A stretch of 61,319 nucleotides of DNA from an uncultured Bacillota bacterium (GTDB lineage Bacteria; Bacillota; Dehalobacteriia; UBA7702): contig CADBQN010000019.1 of NCBI GenBank assembly GCA_902796855.1, positions 1 through 61,319 on the forward strand, written 5' to 3'. The notes beneath the pieces were generated by a model. The model was not told where the DNA came from and ran no database searches. It saw only the letters and a program-made list of their open reading frames with translations. Below are positions 7,573 through 16,758 of this stretch, piece by piece. Position numbers and translations under genes: made by a program. Within the stretch, counting starts at the first letter, position 1. Each line of letters starts with the position of its first letter.

Positions 7573-9012
7573 GTGCGTGACGAAAAGACCGACCTGAGAC
7601 AGGAACTATCGACGCTGGGACAGAAAGTGAAGGACTTTCTGTCGAAACGTCCCGAAGTGAATCGGGGAAGATCGGCAGGACGGCGGCGAACGGAACCGGC
7701 GGTGCCGCGCTTTGCCGACGAGGAAGCCGTGGAACCGATGACGGCGGAACCCCGGGAACGGGAAACCGCCTTTGACGACGCTCCGGCGGAGCGGCGCGCT
7801 CCCCGGCGGGATTCCGCCCGGCGGAAAACGGCGAAAAAAGGCGGCGGTCTCCGTCTGCCCTCGTTCTTTCGCGCCCCGGGGCCGGCGGTCCGGCGGCCGA
7901 AACGGAACGGCCGCGTCGTCGTTCCCGTCTTTCTCCAGACCACCATCGCCGTTTTCGTCTGCTGCGGCGTTCTCGCCGCCGCGGGCTTTGCCCTCTTTAC
8001 CGTGGAACAGTATGAGATCGCCGGTCTCAAAGCGGATCTGAAGACCTACGCCGACGCCGGTGTCGTCCCCGCCGATTCCCTTGAGGATTCCCTGGCCCTG
8101 AACGTGGAAGCGTTGGCCGGCCGTGTCGCCGCCCTGGAAAAGATCTCCGCCTCCGGCGGCGGCGCTTCCCTCGGCGGCGAGGATCTCCAGTGGCTCGGCG
8201 CGGAGCTCACCGCCGTCCAGGAAGAGGCCCGGAAGATGGATCAGATCCTCAACGACGTCGACGCCGCGGACAATGTCCGCGCCGCCTTTAAGGACAAGAT
8301 CCAAAGCCCCCTCGTTACCCTGCAGCAGAATTACGACAGCCTCGGCATTTCCGATGAGGACGTCGCCTCCACCTCGGTGGAGACCGGCGCGGCGACGAAT
8401 ACCGGTGAGTTCAAGCTCGCCAACGCCCTGCGGAGAGGGATCCGCTGGACGCTGCTGATCCTCGCCGTCCTCGCCGTCCTCGTCCTGATCTGTCTGGCGC
8501 TCCGCCGCCGTTTCGGCGGCTCCCTCGCCGCGGCCCTCCGGGAGCGGCCCCAAAAGGCCGCCAAGGCGAAAAAACAGAGACCGCGTCGTTCCGCCGCCGC
8601 GAAGGGCAAAAAACGCCAGCGCCCCGCCGCGAAAGAAACGGTGAAGCCTGCCGCCCCGGCCGCCGCGGCGGCCGACGCCCCGGAAGCGGCGGCGGAAGCT
8701 GAATCCGCCGAGCCCGCCGGGAGCGAACCGCCCCGGGCCGGGGACGAAGACGAAAACAACGCTGATGCCGAGGCGGCAGCGGCCGCCGCGGCGGAAGCCG
8801 CCAAAAAGGAAGAAACGGATTTTTATGAGAATCTCGCGCCGTCGCTGAAAAAGATGGCGGAAACGGAACGGGCCAACGCCGCCGAAGGCGCGGCGATGCC
8901 TTCCCCCGCCGAGGAGGATCTCCTCTCCTTCGACGCTTCCGTGGAATCCCTGGGGAGCATCGACAGCGACGACGACGATCTCTTTCTCGCCGACGGCGGC
9001 GACGAGGCGTAA
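7573..9012 (+). CDS. Two-helix membrane protein with Ala/Glu-rich tail, unknown
   Basis: No family recognised. 479 residues from GTG 7573, with GGAGGG 8-10 nt upstream. A basic, Arg-rich N-terminal cytoplasmic part (1-113) is followed by membrane helix 1 at about 116-140, then an outer region to about 290 with helical, coiled-coil-like heptads, then helix 2 at about 291-312. The C-terminal ~165 residues are low complexity: first Lys/Arg-Ala, then Ala/Glu, then a strongly acidic end (Ser-Asp-Asp). It is the first gene of an operon with a GAP1-like protein, an FHA-SEDS fusion and a penicillin-binding protein, so a scaffold or regulatory role in envelope growth is plausible but only inferred. 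Confidence 0.75.
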   Translation: MRDEKTDLRQELSTLGQKVKDFLSKRPEVNRGRSAGRRRTEPAVPRFADEEAVEPMTAEPRERETAFDDAPAERRAPRRDSARRKTAKKGGGLRLPSFFRAPGPAVRRPKRNGRVVVPVFLQTTIAVFVCCGVLAAAGFALFTVEQYEIAGLKADLKTYADAGVVPADSLEDSLALNVEALAGRVAALEKISASGGGASLGGEDLQWLGAELTAVQEEARKMDQILNDVDAADNVRAAFKDKIQSPLVTLQQNYDSLGISDEDVASTSVETGAATNTGEFKLANALRRGIRWTLLILAVLAVLVLICLALRRRFGGSLAAALRERPQKAAKAKKQRPRRSAAAKGKKRQRPAAKETVKPAAPAAAAADAPEAAAEAESAEPAGSEPPRAGDEDENNADAEAAAAAAAEAAKKEETDFYENLAPSLKKMAETERANAAEGAAMPSPAEEDLLSFDASVESLGSIDSDDDDLFLADGGDEA

Positions 9013-9045
9013 AAGGCGCCGTCCGCCGTCTGAAAGGATGAGGAT

Positions 9046-10113
9046 ATGATCGGACAATACTACTATCAGAGCAAAAACGGCGCCGGGGGCCGCCTGCGGA
9101 TCACCCCCGGTTTCGAGTCGTTCGACAGGAACTTTTACAGAAGAGGGGCAGTCTTCGGCGGGGAATTTGCCCCTCCCGCCTTATTATACGACCGCGGCGG
9201 CGGCTTCTACTTTGTCGGCCGGGAGGAACTCGTCTCCGACGGCGACGACGTGCTCACCCTGCGCCACGGCTTCCTCTTCCCCGAGGAGCTCTTCGCCGAC
9301 GGCAAAGGCACCTTCGGCGCCAAGCTCTACCGCTTTTTCGACATCGCCGATTTCGACTGCACCCCCGAAGGCTTTGCCCGGGAGGAAGCGCCCCCGCCGG
9401 TGAAGCGGCTGCGGGTCGCCGCCGGCGCCAGCGATTTCCTCCGCCCCGAGGACGTCTTTCGCCGGGGCAGGGAACACAGCCGCTTTGTGCGGCTGCTGCT
9501 CTACGCCGCGATGATGGCCGTGACCGACGATTTTTCCCTGGTCTTCCTGATCCCCCCGGCCAAGGAAGAGAGTTATCACCGCCAGGCGGCGCTGATGGTG
9601 AAGAGCCTCTTTTCCCTGCTCCCCTGGGAGCTTCGGGAGGAGCTGACGTTCCACACCTGCGTCGACGACCGGGACGCCCTGGGGCAGACGAAGATCAGCG
9701 TCACGCCGCTGCCGAAGGACCGGATGCCCCGGAGCAACCGCCTGTTCTTCTTCGATTTTTCCCGCTTCAAGGTCAGCCCCGACCTGGTCATCGAGCAGAA
9801 GACCCGGGGCACGCTGACGCCCTACCTGCTCTATCAAATCTGGTCGAATCGCGACGAAAAGGCCCTTTCGGCGCTGTTCTATATTTTCCACCACAACCGC
9901 GCCCTGCTGCGCTCCGCCCCGCTGACCGAGACGCGGATCGACGCCCTCACCTGCTTTTTCCTCCTGACGGAGGTGGGAGAGAGCTACCGCGCCGATCTCG
10001 GCGACGAGCTGGAACGGATCAGCAAGGGCACGGCGAGAGAGATCATGCTCTTTCTCGCCGGTCACGTCACCAACAAGGATTTTCTGCGTTTAAGGGAAAT
10101 GCTCGACGTTTAA
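9046..10113 (+). CDS. Unknown soluble protein, possibly GAP1-N-like
   Basis: 355 residues, no signal peptide or membrane helix. The N terminus (QYYYQSKNGAGGRLRITPG) faintly resembles the opening of GAP1-N domains of GTPase-associated proteins, where a Q-x-Y-Y/W start is followed by a glycine-rich turn; I regard this as a weak hint. The middle (LVFLIPPAKEESYHRQAALM, LPWELREELTFHTCVDD) resembles segments of such proteins, where about a dozen residues around LPWELR report a conserved helix. Start ATG follows AAGGATGAGGAT. It lies 33 bp after the membrane protein and 49 bp before the FHA-SEDS gene in the same operon. Confidence 0.6.
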   Translation: MIGQYYYQSKNGAGGRLRITPGFESFDRNFYRRGAVFGGEFAPPALLYDRGGGFYFVGREELVSDGDDVLTLRHGFLFPEELFADGKGTFGAKLYRFFDIADFDCTPEGFAREEAPPPVKRLRVAAGASDFLRPEDVFRRGREHSRFVRLLLYAAMMAVTDDFSLVFLIPPAKEESYHRQAALMVKSLFSLLPWELREELTFHTCVDDRDALGQTKISVTPLPKDRMPRSNRLFFFDFSRFKVSPDLVIEQKTRGTLTPYLLYQIWSNRDEKALSALFYIFHHNRALLRSAPLTETRIDALTCFFLLTEVGESYRADLGDELERISKGTAREIMLFLAGHVTNKDFLRLREMLDV

Positions 10114-10162
10114 ACCCCCGCGTTCCCCCAGCGCTTTCCGATCTTGAAAAGGAGGTCTCCCG

Positions 10163-11914
10163 TTGTTCACCGCGATCTTCACACCGCTGGCGCGCTTTTT
10201 CGGCAGCCACCCCGATATCGGACAATGGTATACGACGATCTTTCGCTGGGTCTTCCCCCTGCTCGCTTTGGCGCTGCTTTTAAAAGTGATCCGCTCGCTG
10301 CTCCAGGCGGAGAACCCGGCGGAAAAATGGGCCACACTGCGGCTGCCCAACGGCAGCGAGCTGCCGCTGACCCACTGGGAGAATGTCCTGGGCCGCGCCA
10401 AGAGCTGCGACCTCATCGTGCCCCTGGCGTCGGTCTCCCGGAACCACGGCACCCTCGTCCGGGACGAGGAGGGGGTCTGGTACTACAACGACCTCGGCTC
10501 CAAGAGCGGCTCCTTCATCAACGGCAAGCCGGTGACGGAAAAAACGCCGATCTCCTTTGTGGACACACTGACCGTCGGCGGCGCCGATTTAAAGCTGATG
10601 CCGGTGCCCGCGGCGGAACGGCGGCAGAACATCCGCCGCCGCCTCTTCTTCTCCCGGCCCGAATCGCCCTGGAGCTCCCTGCTGCTGCTGACGTTCTTTC
10701 AGTTCTTCGCCGCCCTGCAGTTCATCGTCGCCTACGGCGAGGACTGCCCCGCCGGCGCGCCCCTCTCCCTGCTCTGCCTCGCGGCGCTGATGTGGGTCTA
10801 TTACTTCGCCATGCGCGGCCTGAAACGGGTGGCCTTTGAGATGGAGACCATCGCCTTTTTCCTGACGACGCTGGGGTTCTGCGTCTGCGCCACCGCGGCC
10901 CGGGACCACCTGCTGACGGAATTTGCCGCCCTCGTGCTGGGCCTCGCCCTCTTTGTGACCCTCAGCTGGTTCCTGCGGGATCTGGACCGCTGCAAAAAGG
11001 CGCGGCTGCCGCTGATCGCTCTCGGCGTTGCCGCCCTGGCCCTCAATCTGGTGCTGGGGCAGGTCACCTACGGCGCGCGGAACTGGATCTCCTTCGGCGG
11101 CTTCTCGGTGCAGCCTTCGGAGCTGGTGAAGCTTGTTTTCGTCTTCGCCGGCGCGGCGACGCTGGACGAGCTGTTCCAAAAGGGGAACCTCACGGTCTAC
11201 GTCATCTTTTCCGCCGTCTGCTTCGGCGCCCTCGGCATCATGGGCGATTTCGGCACGGCGCTGATCTTCTTTACTACCTTTGTCGTCATTTCTTTCCTGC
11301 GCTCCGGCGATTTCTCCAAACTGATCCTGATCCTCGGCGTCGCCGCCGCCGCAGGCTTTATGATCCTGCGCTTCAGGCCCGTGGTCGCCGGGCGCTTCGC
11401 CGCCTGGGGCCACGTCTGGGAATACGCCAGCACCGCCGGGTATCAGCAGACCCGGACGATGTCGGCGGCGGCCAGCGGCGGCCTCGTCGGCGTCGGCGGC
11501 GGCAACGGCTGGCTCCACAACGTCGCCGCCAGCGAGACCGACCTCGTCTTCGGCGTCCTCGCCGAGGAATGGGGGCTGCTCATCGCCGTCCTCGCCGTGG
11601 TCTGCATCGTGACGCTGGGGGTCTTCGCCGTGAAGTCCATCTCCTCGGGGCGCAGCGCCTTCTATACGATCGCCGCCTGCGCCGGGACGACGTTCTTTGT
11701 CATGCAGACGATCCTGAACGTCATGGGCTCCGTGGATCTGCTGCCCCTCACCGGGGTGACCTTCCCCTTCGTTTCCGTCGGCGGCACCAGCATGGTGGTG
11801 TCCTGGGGGATCCTGGCCTTTTTAAAGGCGGCGGATACCCGGCAGAACGCCAGTCTCGCCGTCAGCGTCAAACAGCGCAAAGAGAAAGGAGGCGCCGATT
11901 ATGAGGAAGCTTGA
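10163..11914 (+). CDS. FHA-domain / SEDS glycosyltransferase fusion (RodA/FtsW family)
   Basis: SEDS proteins polymerise lipid II into glycan strands at the cytoplasmic membrane. 583 residues; RodA alone has about 370-400. Residues 27-46 form a membrane helix, 56-146 a forkhead-associated domain (GR at 77-78, VSRNH at 91-95, GSKSGSFINGK at 112-122), a fold that binds phosphothreonine peptides. The SEDS part follows, with ARNWISFGGFSVQPSELVKL as its signature, GDFGTALI and GVTFPFVSVGGTSMV. Start TTG 10163 has AAAGGAGGT 6-7 nt upstream. It overlaps the penicillin-binding protein gene by 14 bp, the usual SEDS-PBP pairing. The FHA domain suggests control by Ser/Thr phosphorylation; no kinase lies in the window. 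Confidence 0.9.
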   Translation: MFTAIFTPLARFFGSHPDIGQWYTTIFRWVFPLLALALLLKVIRSLLQAENPAEKWATLRLPNGSELPLTHWENVLGRAKSCDLIVPLASVSRNHGTLVRDEEGVWYYNDLGSKSGSFINGKPVTEKTPISFVDTLTVGGADLKLMPVPAAERRQNIRRRLFFSRPESPWSSLLLLTFFQFFAALQFIVAYGEDCPAGAPLSLLCLAALMWVYYFAMRGLKRVAFEMETIAFFLTTLGFCVCATAARDHLLTEFAALVLGLALFVTLSWFLRDLDRCKKARLPLIALGVAALALNLVLGQVTYGARNWISFGGFSVQPSELVKLVFVFAGAATLDELFQKGNLTVYVIFSAVCFGALGIMGDFGTALIFFTTFVVISFLRSGDFSKLILILGVAAAAGFMILRFRPVVAGRFAAWGHVWEYASTAGYQQTRTMSAAASGGLVGVGGGNGWLHNVAASETDLVFGVLAEEWGLLIAVLAVVCIVTLGVFAVKSISSGRSAFYTIAACAGTTFFVMQTILNVMGSVDLLPLTGVTFPFVSVGGTSMVVSWGILAFLKAADTRQNASLAVSVKQRKEKGGADYEEA

Positions 11915-13256
11915 ACGCCGCGCCGTCATCTGCCTGCTGCTCTCGGTCTTTCTCCTGCTGGGCCTTGCCGTCTTCTGTTTCCGCTTTGTCACCGAGGGCG
12001 ACGAGTGGGCCTCCTTCCCCGCCAATAAGCACCTCTTTGCCGACGGCAACCTCGGCTGCGGCTCCATCTACGACGCCGACGGTGAGCTGCTGCTGCGCAA
12101 CACCGCCGACGGCGCCGTCTACGCCGAGGACAGCGGTATCCGCCGGGCCACCCTCCACGTCGTCGGCGACGCCGCCGGGAACATCGCCACCGGCGCCGAG
12201 ACCAAGTTCGCCGGCAAGCTCACCGGCTATAATTTCATCAACGGCACCTATTCCCGGGGCGGCGACGGCCGCCGCCTCTATCTCACCGTCGACGCCGACG
12301 TCTGCGAAACGGCCTACAACGCCCTGGACGGGCGCAAAGGCTGCGTCGGCGTGTATAACTACAAGACCGGGGAGGTCATCTGCGACGTCAGCTCCCCGAG
12401 CTACGACCCGAACGACCCCATCACCGCGGAAAAAGCCGAGGACGGCGGCTACTACATCAACCGCCTGCTCTCCGCCACCTTCGTGCCGGGCTCCATTTTC
12501 AAGACGGTGACCGCCGCCGCCGTCATCGACCACCTCGACTACGAGGGCTGGACGTATCACTGCGACGGCTCCGCCCGGATCGGCGATTCCAACGTCACCT
12601 GCGTTTCCGCCCACGGCGACGTCACCTTTGAGGACGCCCTCTGCCAGTCCTGCAACGGCGCTTTCGCCGCCCTCACCCTGGAGCTGGGCGCTGAAACGAT
12701 GGCGGGCTACGTCGATAAGCTGGGCTTTACCAAATCCTACTCCATCAACGGCATCCGCACCGCCAAGGGGCGCTTCGTCTTCTCCGAGACCAACGAGGCG
12801 GCGCTGGGCTGGTCCGGGGCGGGGCAGTCCGAGGACATGCTGAACCCCTGCTCGATGATGATCTACATGGGCGCCGTGGCCAATCACGGCCGCGTCGTCG
12901 TGCCGCAGCTGGTCTCCGCGGTAAAGAGCGACGGCGGCTTCCCCCTCAGCGTCTATATCCCCCGCTGGCGGCTGCGGCTCGTCAGCGCCGACACGGCCTC
13001 GGTGTTAAGGGAGATGCTTCGCAACAACGTCGTCAATAACTACGGCGAGGGCAACTTCCCCGGCCTCAGTCTCTGCGCCAAATCCGGCACGGCGGAAGTC
13101 GGCGACGGCACCTCCCACGCCTGGTTCACCGGGTTCCTTGACGACGAGGAACACCCCTACGCCTTCATTGTCCTGGTGGAGAACGGCGGCGGCGGCGCCA
13201 AAGTGGCCGGCCCCGTGGCCAACCGCGTCCTCCAGGCCGTCATCGAGAACGAGTGA
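11901..13256 (+). CDS. Class B penicillin-binding protein (PbpA-like transpeptidase)
   Basis: Cross-links peptidoglycan outside the membrane, partner of the SEDS protein before it. 451 residues, short for class B. One N-terminal membrane helix (about 8-30), a reduced pedestal region, then the transpeptidase: Ser198-x-x-Lys201 in PGSIFK, Ser-Cys-Asn at 250-252, and KSGTAE beginning at Lys394. All three active-site motifs are intact. Size and pairing recall actinobacterial PbpA next to RodA and FHA proteins. ATG at 11901 has AAAGGAGG upstream, inside the SEDS gene. Confidence 0.9.
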   Translation: MRKLERRAVICLLLSVFLLLGLAVFCFRFVTEGDEWASFPANKHLFADGNLGCGSIYDADGELLLRNTADGAVYAEDSGIRRATLHVVGDAAGNIATGAETKFAGKLTGYNFINGTYSRGGDGRRLYLTVDADVCETAYNALDGRKGCVGVYNYKTGEVICDVSSPSYDPNDPITAEKAEDGGYYINRLLSATFVPGSIFKTVTAAAVIDHLDYEGWTYHCDGSARIGDSNVTCVSAHGDVTFEDALCQSCNGAFAALTLELGAETMAGYVDKLGFTKSYSINGIRTAKGRFVFSETNEAALGWSGAGQSEDMLNPCSMMIYMGAVANHGRVVVPQLVSAVKSDGGFPLSVYIPRWRLRLVSADTASVLREMLRNNVVNNYGEGNFPGLSLCAKSGTAEVGDGTSHAWFTGFLDDEEHPYAFIVLVENGGGGAKVAGPVANRVLQAVIENE

Positions 13257-13300
13257 CGGCAAAAATCTTGCGGAAAATGGGGAAAAACGGTGAAAAACAC

Positions 13301-13329
13301 TTGCAAGCGGCGTTGAATAACTGTATAAT
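13301..13329 (+). promoter_or_regulatory. Promoter of the liv operon
   Basis: TTGCAA (13301-13306), 17-bp spacer, TATAAT (13324-13329), 48 bp before livK. Confidence 0.75.
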
Positions 13330-13377
13330 TTCAGTAACGAACGTTTTTCATTTTTTACGAACGGAGGAAAAACAGAA

Positions 13378-14619
13378 ATGAAAAAGATTTTAGCCATTTC
13401 CCTCGCAGTGATGCTGGCGCTGACGGTCTTTGCCGGCTGCGGCGGCAGCGACAGCGGCGGCGCCGCCGGCGACGCTTCCTACGCCGGTCAGGGCACGGCC
13501 GTTTCCGGCGACACCATCAAGATCGGTGTCTTTGAACCGACCACCGGCGAAAACGGCGGCGGCGGCCTCCAGGAAGTCCTCGGCATCCGCTACGCCAACA
13601 CCATCGCCCCCACCGTCGATATCGACGGCACCACCTACAACATCGAGCTGGTGGAAGTGGACAATCAGTCCGATAAGACCGCCGCGGTGACCGCCGCCCA
13701 GTCCCTCATCAGCTCCGACGTCGTCGCGGTCTGCGGTTCCTATGGTTCCGGCGTGGCCATCGCCGCCGGTCAGACCTTCGCCGACGCCAAAGTTCCCGCC
13801 GTCGGCTGCTCCTGCACCAATCCTCAGGTCACCCTCGGCAACGACTTCTACTTCCGCGTCTGCTTCCTCGATCCCTTCCAGGGCACCGTCGTGGCGAACT
13901 ACGCCATTGAGGAAGGTTACAAGACCGCCGCGGTCATCGCTCAGAACGGCGACGACTACTCCACCGGCCTTGCCGCCTACTTTAAAGAAGCCTTCGCTTC
14001 CCTCGGCGGCGAAATCGTCTCGGAACAGACCTATCAGACCAACGAATCCGACTTCAACGCGATCCTGACCTCGATCAAGGAAGCCAACCCCGACGTCATC
14101 TTCGTGCCCTCTTCCATCGTCACCGCTCCCCTCGTGATTCAGCAGGCGAGAGCCTTGGGCATTGAAGCCGTCATCATGGCCGGCGACACCTGGGAAAACG
14201 AAACCATCGTCACCACCGCCGGCGCCGACTCCGAAGGCATCGTCTTCTCCACCTTCTTTGACGAAAACGACACCGAAAACCCCGTGGCCAACGAATTTGT
14301 CCCCGGCTTTAAGGAATGGCTCAACGCCGATCCCAAGAACATCACCAGCAACGGCGGTTCCGACGGCGTCGCCGCCGTCTCCGCCCTCGGTTACGACTCT
14401 TACATGGCCGTTTACGAAGCGCTGAAAGGCCTCGACGGTCAGGGGCTGGAACAGATCACCTCCGGCGACATCCGCGACGCTCTCGTGGACGTGAACTTTG
14501 ACGGCGTGACCGGCAACATCACCTTCAACGAAAACGGCGACGCCAACAAGACCACGGCCTACATCAAGACCGTGAAAGACGGCAAAATCACCTTCCTCAG
14601 AACACAGGAAGCGAAATAA
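13378..14619 (+). CDS. livK: ABC transporter substrate-binding lipoprotein, LivK type
   Basis: Captures branched-chain amino acids or a related small molecule outside the membrane; true ligand unknown. 413 residues. Lipoprotein signal peptide ending in VFAGC, so lipid-anchored, then a Gly/Ser-rich linker and a type I periplasmic-binding fold: IKIGVFEPTTG, SSDVVAVCGSYGSGVA, VPAVGCSC and the hinge segments. Start ATG has GGAGGAA upstream. First gene of livKHMGF; the 118-bp gap after it carries a hairpin, as often seen where the binding protein is made in excess. Confidence 0.92.
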   Translation: MKKILAISLAVMLALTVFAGCGGSDSGGAAGDASYAGQGTAVSGDTIKIGVFEPTTGENGGGGLQEVLGIRYANTIAPTVDIDGTTYNIELVEVDNQSDKTAAVTAAQSLISSDVVAVCGSYGSGVAIAAGQTFADAKVPAVGCSCTNPQVTLGNDFYFRVCFLDPFQGTVVANYAIEEGYKTAAVIAQNGDDYSTGLAAYFKEAFASLGGEIVSEQTYQTNESDFNAILTSIKEANPDVIFVPSSIVTAPLVIQQARALGIEAVIMAGDTWENETIVTTAGADSEGIVFSTFFDENDTENPVANEFVPGFKEWLNADPKNITSNGGSDGVAAVSALGYDSYMAVYEALKGLDGQGLEQITSGDIRDALVDVNFDGVTGNITFNENGDANKTTAYIKTVKDGKITFLRTQEAK

Positions 14620-14646
14620 ACAGCATTTTTGACCGTGAACGCGCGT

Positions 14647-14672
14647 GGTGAGAGGCGTCCTTGCCTCTCACC
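14647..14672 (+). terminator. Hairpin between livK and livH, partial terminator or mRNA stabiliser
   Basis: A 10-bp perfect stem GGTGAGAGGC / GCCTCTCACC with loop GTCCTT. There is no good T run after it, so it more likely attenuates or protects the livK message than ends it. Confidence 0.6.
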
Positions 14673-14737
14673 GCCTTTGCGTTATCTGAACCCTTTTTCC
14701 GGTTCAGCCTTCACCTTTCTTTTTCGGGGGTACCTGC

Positions 14738-15625
14738 ATGAGTCTGACCGCGTTTTTACAGTATTGCCTGACCGGCATTTCCATCGGCGGGATCTACGCG
14801 CTGATCGCCATCGGCTACACCATGGTCTATGGCATCCTCCGCCTCATCAACTTCGCCCACGGCGATATTTTTATGATGGCGGCTTATTTTATGATCTTCG
14901 CCATGACCGACTTTTTCCTGCCCTGGCAGGTGTCGGTCGTCATCGTCATCGTCGCCACCATCGTTTTGGGGGTGGTCATCGAGTGGCTGGCCTATCGGCC
15001 GCTGCGCAGCGCGCCGCGGATGTCGATCATGATCTCGGCCATCGGCGTTTCCTATCTGCTCCAAAACCTCGCCACTTATCTCTTCTCGGCGCTGCCCAAG
15101 GGCTATCCCGAGATCCCTTTCCTGAAACAGATCATCCATCTGGGGAACGTCTCCACGTCCCTGGTTACCTTCATAACGCCGATCCTCACCATCGGCCTCG
15201 TCGCCGCGCTGATGTTCATCATCAACCACACCAAAGTCGGCATGGCCATGCGCGCCGTCTCCCGGGATTTTGAGACGGCCCAGCTGATGGGGATCAAAAT
15301 CAACCGCGTCATCAGCTTTACCTTTGTCATCGGCTGTTTCCTGGCGGCCATCGGCTCGGTGCTCTATTTCACGCCCCGGGCCACGGTGAACCCCCTCTCC
15401 GGGGCGCTGCCCGGGATCAAATGCTTTGTCGCCGCCGTCTTCGGCGGCATCGGCAGCATCCCCGGGGCCGTCGTCGGCGGCTTCCTCATCGGCATTTCCG
15501 AGACCTTCATCAAGGCTTTCGGCTATTCCGAGTTCAGCGACGCCTTCACCTTTGTTTTGCTGATCCTGATCCTGCTGATCCGTCCCTCGGGGCTCTTCGG
15601 TGAGAAACAGACCGAGAAAGTGTGA
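14738..15625 (+). CDS. livH: ABC transporter permease, LivH type
   Basis: One half of the membrane channel of the liv importer. 295 residues, the normal size, with eight or so hydrophobic helices. Family blocks include GGIYALIAIGYTMVYGILRLINFAHGD near the N terminus (conserved in LivH) and GGIGSIPGAVVGG in the C-terminal cytoplasmic coupling loop. Start ATG has GGGGGTA upstream. It ends inside the start region of livM. Confidence 0.93.
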   Translation: MSLTAFLQYCLTGISIGGIYALIAIGYTMVYGILRLINFAHGDIFMMAAYFMIFAMTDFFLPWQVSVVIVIVATIVLGVVIEWLAYRPLRSAPRMSIMISAIGVSYLLQNLATYLFSALPKGYPEIPFLKQIIHLGNVSTSLVTFITPILTIGLVAALMFIINHTKVGMAMRAVSRDFETAQLMGIKINRVISFTFVIGCFLAAIGSVLYFTPRATVNPLSGALPGIKCFVAAVFGGIGSIPGAVVGGFLIGISETFIKAFGYSEFSDAFTFVLLILILLIRPSGLFGEKQTEKV

Positions 15626-15630
15626 CGGCC

Positions 15631-16758
15631 ATGAAGAAAAAAACAAAAGTCATTTGTTCCCTGCTTCTGGCCGCCGCCGTCTTTGTCCTGCTCTACATCG
15701 TGGACATCAACAACACCGGCAACTCCATGCTGGCCACGGTGCTGCAGCTCGGCGCCATCTACGCTCTGGTGGCCGTCTCCATGAACCTGCTCAACGGCTT
15801 TACCGGCCTCTTTTCCTTAGGCCAGGCCGGCTTCATGGCCCTGGGGGCCTATACCTTCGGCATCCTGACGATCCCGGTGGAATCGAGAGGGATGGTCTAT
15901 TACCTCTACGGCATCAACGACGTCCTGGCCAACGCCGCCCTGCCGGTGCCGCTGGCGATGATCGTCGCCGGACTCGTCGCCGCCTTCTTCGCGCTGCTCA
16001 TCGGCGCGCCGGTGCTGCGGCTCAAGAGCGACTATTTCGCCATCGCCACCCTGGGCTTTTCCGAGATCGTCCGCATCCTCATCGGCAGCTCGCCGCTGAA
16101 CACCGTCACCAACGGTTCCCTGGGGCTCAAGATGATCCCCGGCTTCTCGTCGTTCTTTACGCCCTTTCTGATCTCCGGTTTCTGCATCCTCGTCATCGTG
16201 CTGTTGCTGCGCTCCTCCTACGGGCGCTCCTTCAAGGCCATCCGCGAGGACGAAATCGCCGCCGAGGCCATGGGCATCAACCTCTCCAAGCATAAGCAGA
16301 TGGCCTTCATCATCAGCTCCTTCTTCGCCGGCATCGGCGGGGCCCTCCTCGCCATGTTCCTCGGCGCCGTCACGCCGACGACGTTCCCGGTGAAGCTGAC
16401 CTACGATATCCTGCTCATCGTCGTCATCGGCGGCATCGGCAGCGTCACCGGCAGCGTCATCGCCTCCTTTTTGGTGGTGGCCTGCAAGGAATGGTGGTTC
16501 CGCTTTCTCGACCAGTCGATGTACATCGGCGCCTTCCACGTGCCGCTGCTGAAAAGCGGCTTCCGCATGGTCGTCTTTTCCCTGGTGCTGATGATCGTCG
16601 TGCTCTTCTTCCGCCGCGGCATCATGGGGGACAGGGAATTTTCCTGGGACGGCATCGCCGCCTTCTTCCGCCGCCTCTTCAGACGGAACAGACCGGCGCT
16701 CTCCGGCGCGGATCTCCCCGCCGGCGACGAACGGAACGGAGGTGACGGCCATGAGTAA
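15631..16758 (+). CDS. livM: ABC transporter permease, LivM type
   Basis: Second channel subunit of the liv importer. 375 residues from the ATG at 15631; a GTG at 15622 in the same frame is an alternative but overlaps the livH stop. Conserved blocks: AIYALVAVSMNLLNGFTGLF, LGQAGFMALGAYT, SDYFAIATLGFSEI and GGIGSVTGSVIA. The tail beyond about 345 is hydrophilic and family-variable. Overlaps livG by 8 bp, indicating translational coupling. Confidence 0.92.
   Translation: MKKKTKVICSLLLAAAVFVLLYIVDINNTGNSMLATVLQLGAIYALVAVSMNLLNGFTGLFSLGQAGFMALGAYTFGILTIPVESRGMVYYLYGINDVLANAALPVPLAMIVAGLVAAFFALLIGAPVLRLKSDYFAIATLGFSEIVRILIGSSPLNTVTNGSLGLKMIPGFSSFFTPFLISGFCILVIVLLLRSSYGRSFKAIREDEIAAEAMGINLSKHKQMAFIISSFFAGIGGALLAMFLGAVTPTTFPVKLTYDILLIVVIGGIGSVTGSVIASFLVVACKEWWFRFLDQSMYIGAFHVPLLKSGFRMVVFSLVLMIVVLFFRRGIMGDREFSWDGIAAFFRRLFRRNRPALSGADLPAGDERNGGDGHE

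Noticed and set aside
7606-9057. Long antisense frame over the 7573 membrane protein gene
   Set aside because: Composition (Arg/Gly/Phe-rich) is that of a reverse-strand shadow; the plus-strand gene has promoter, ribosome site and operon context.
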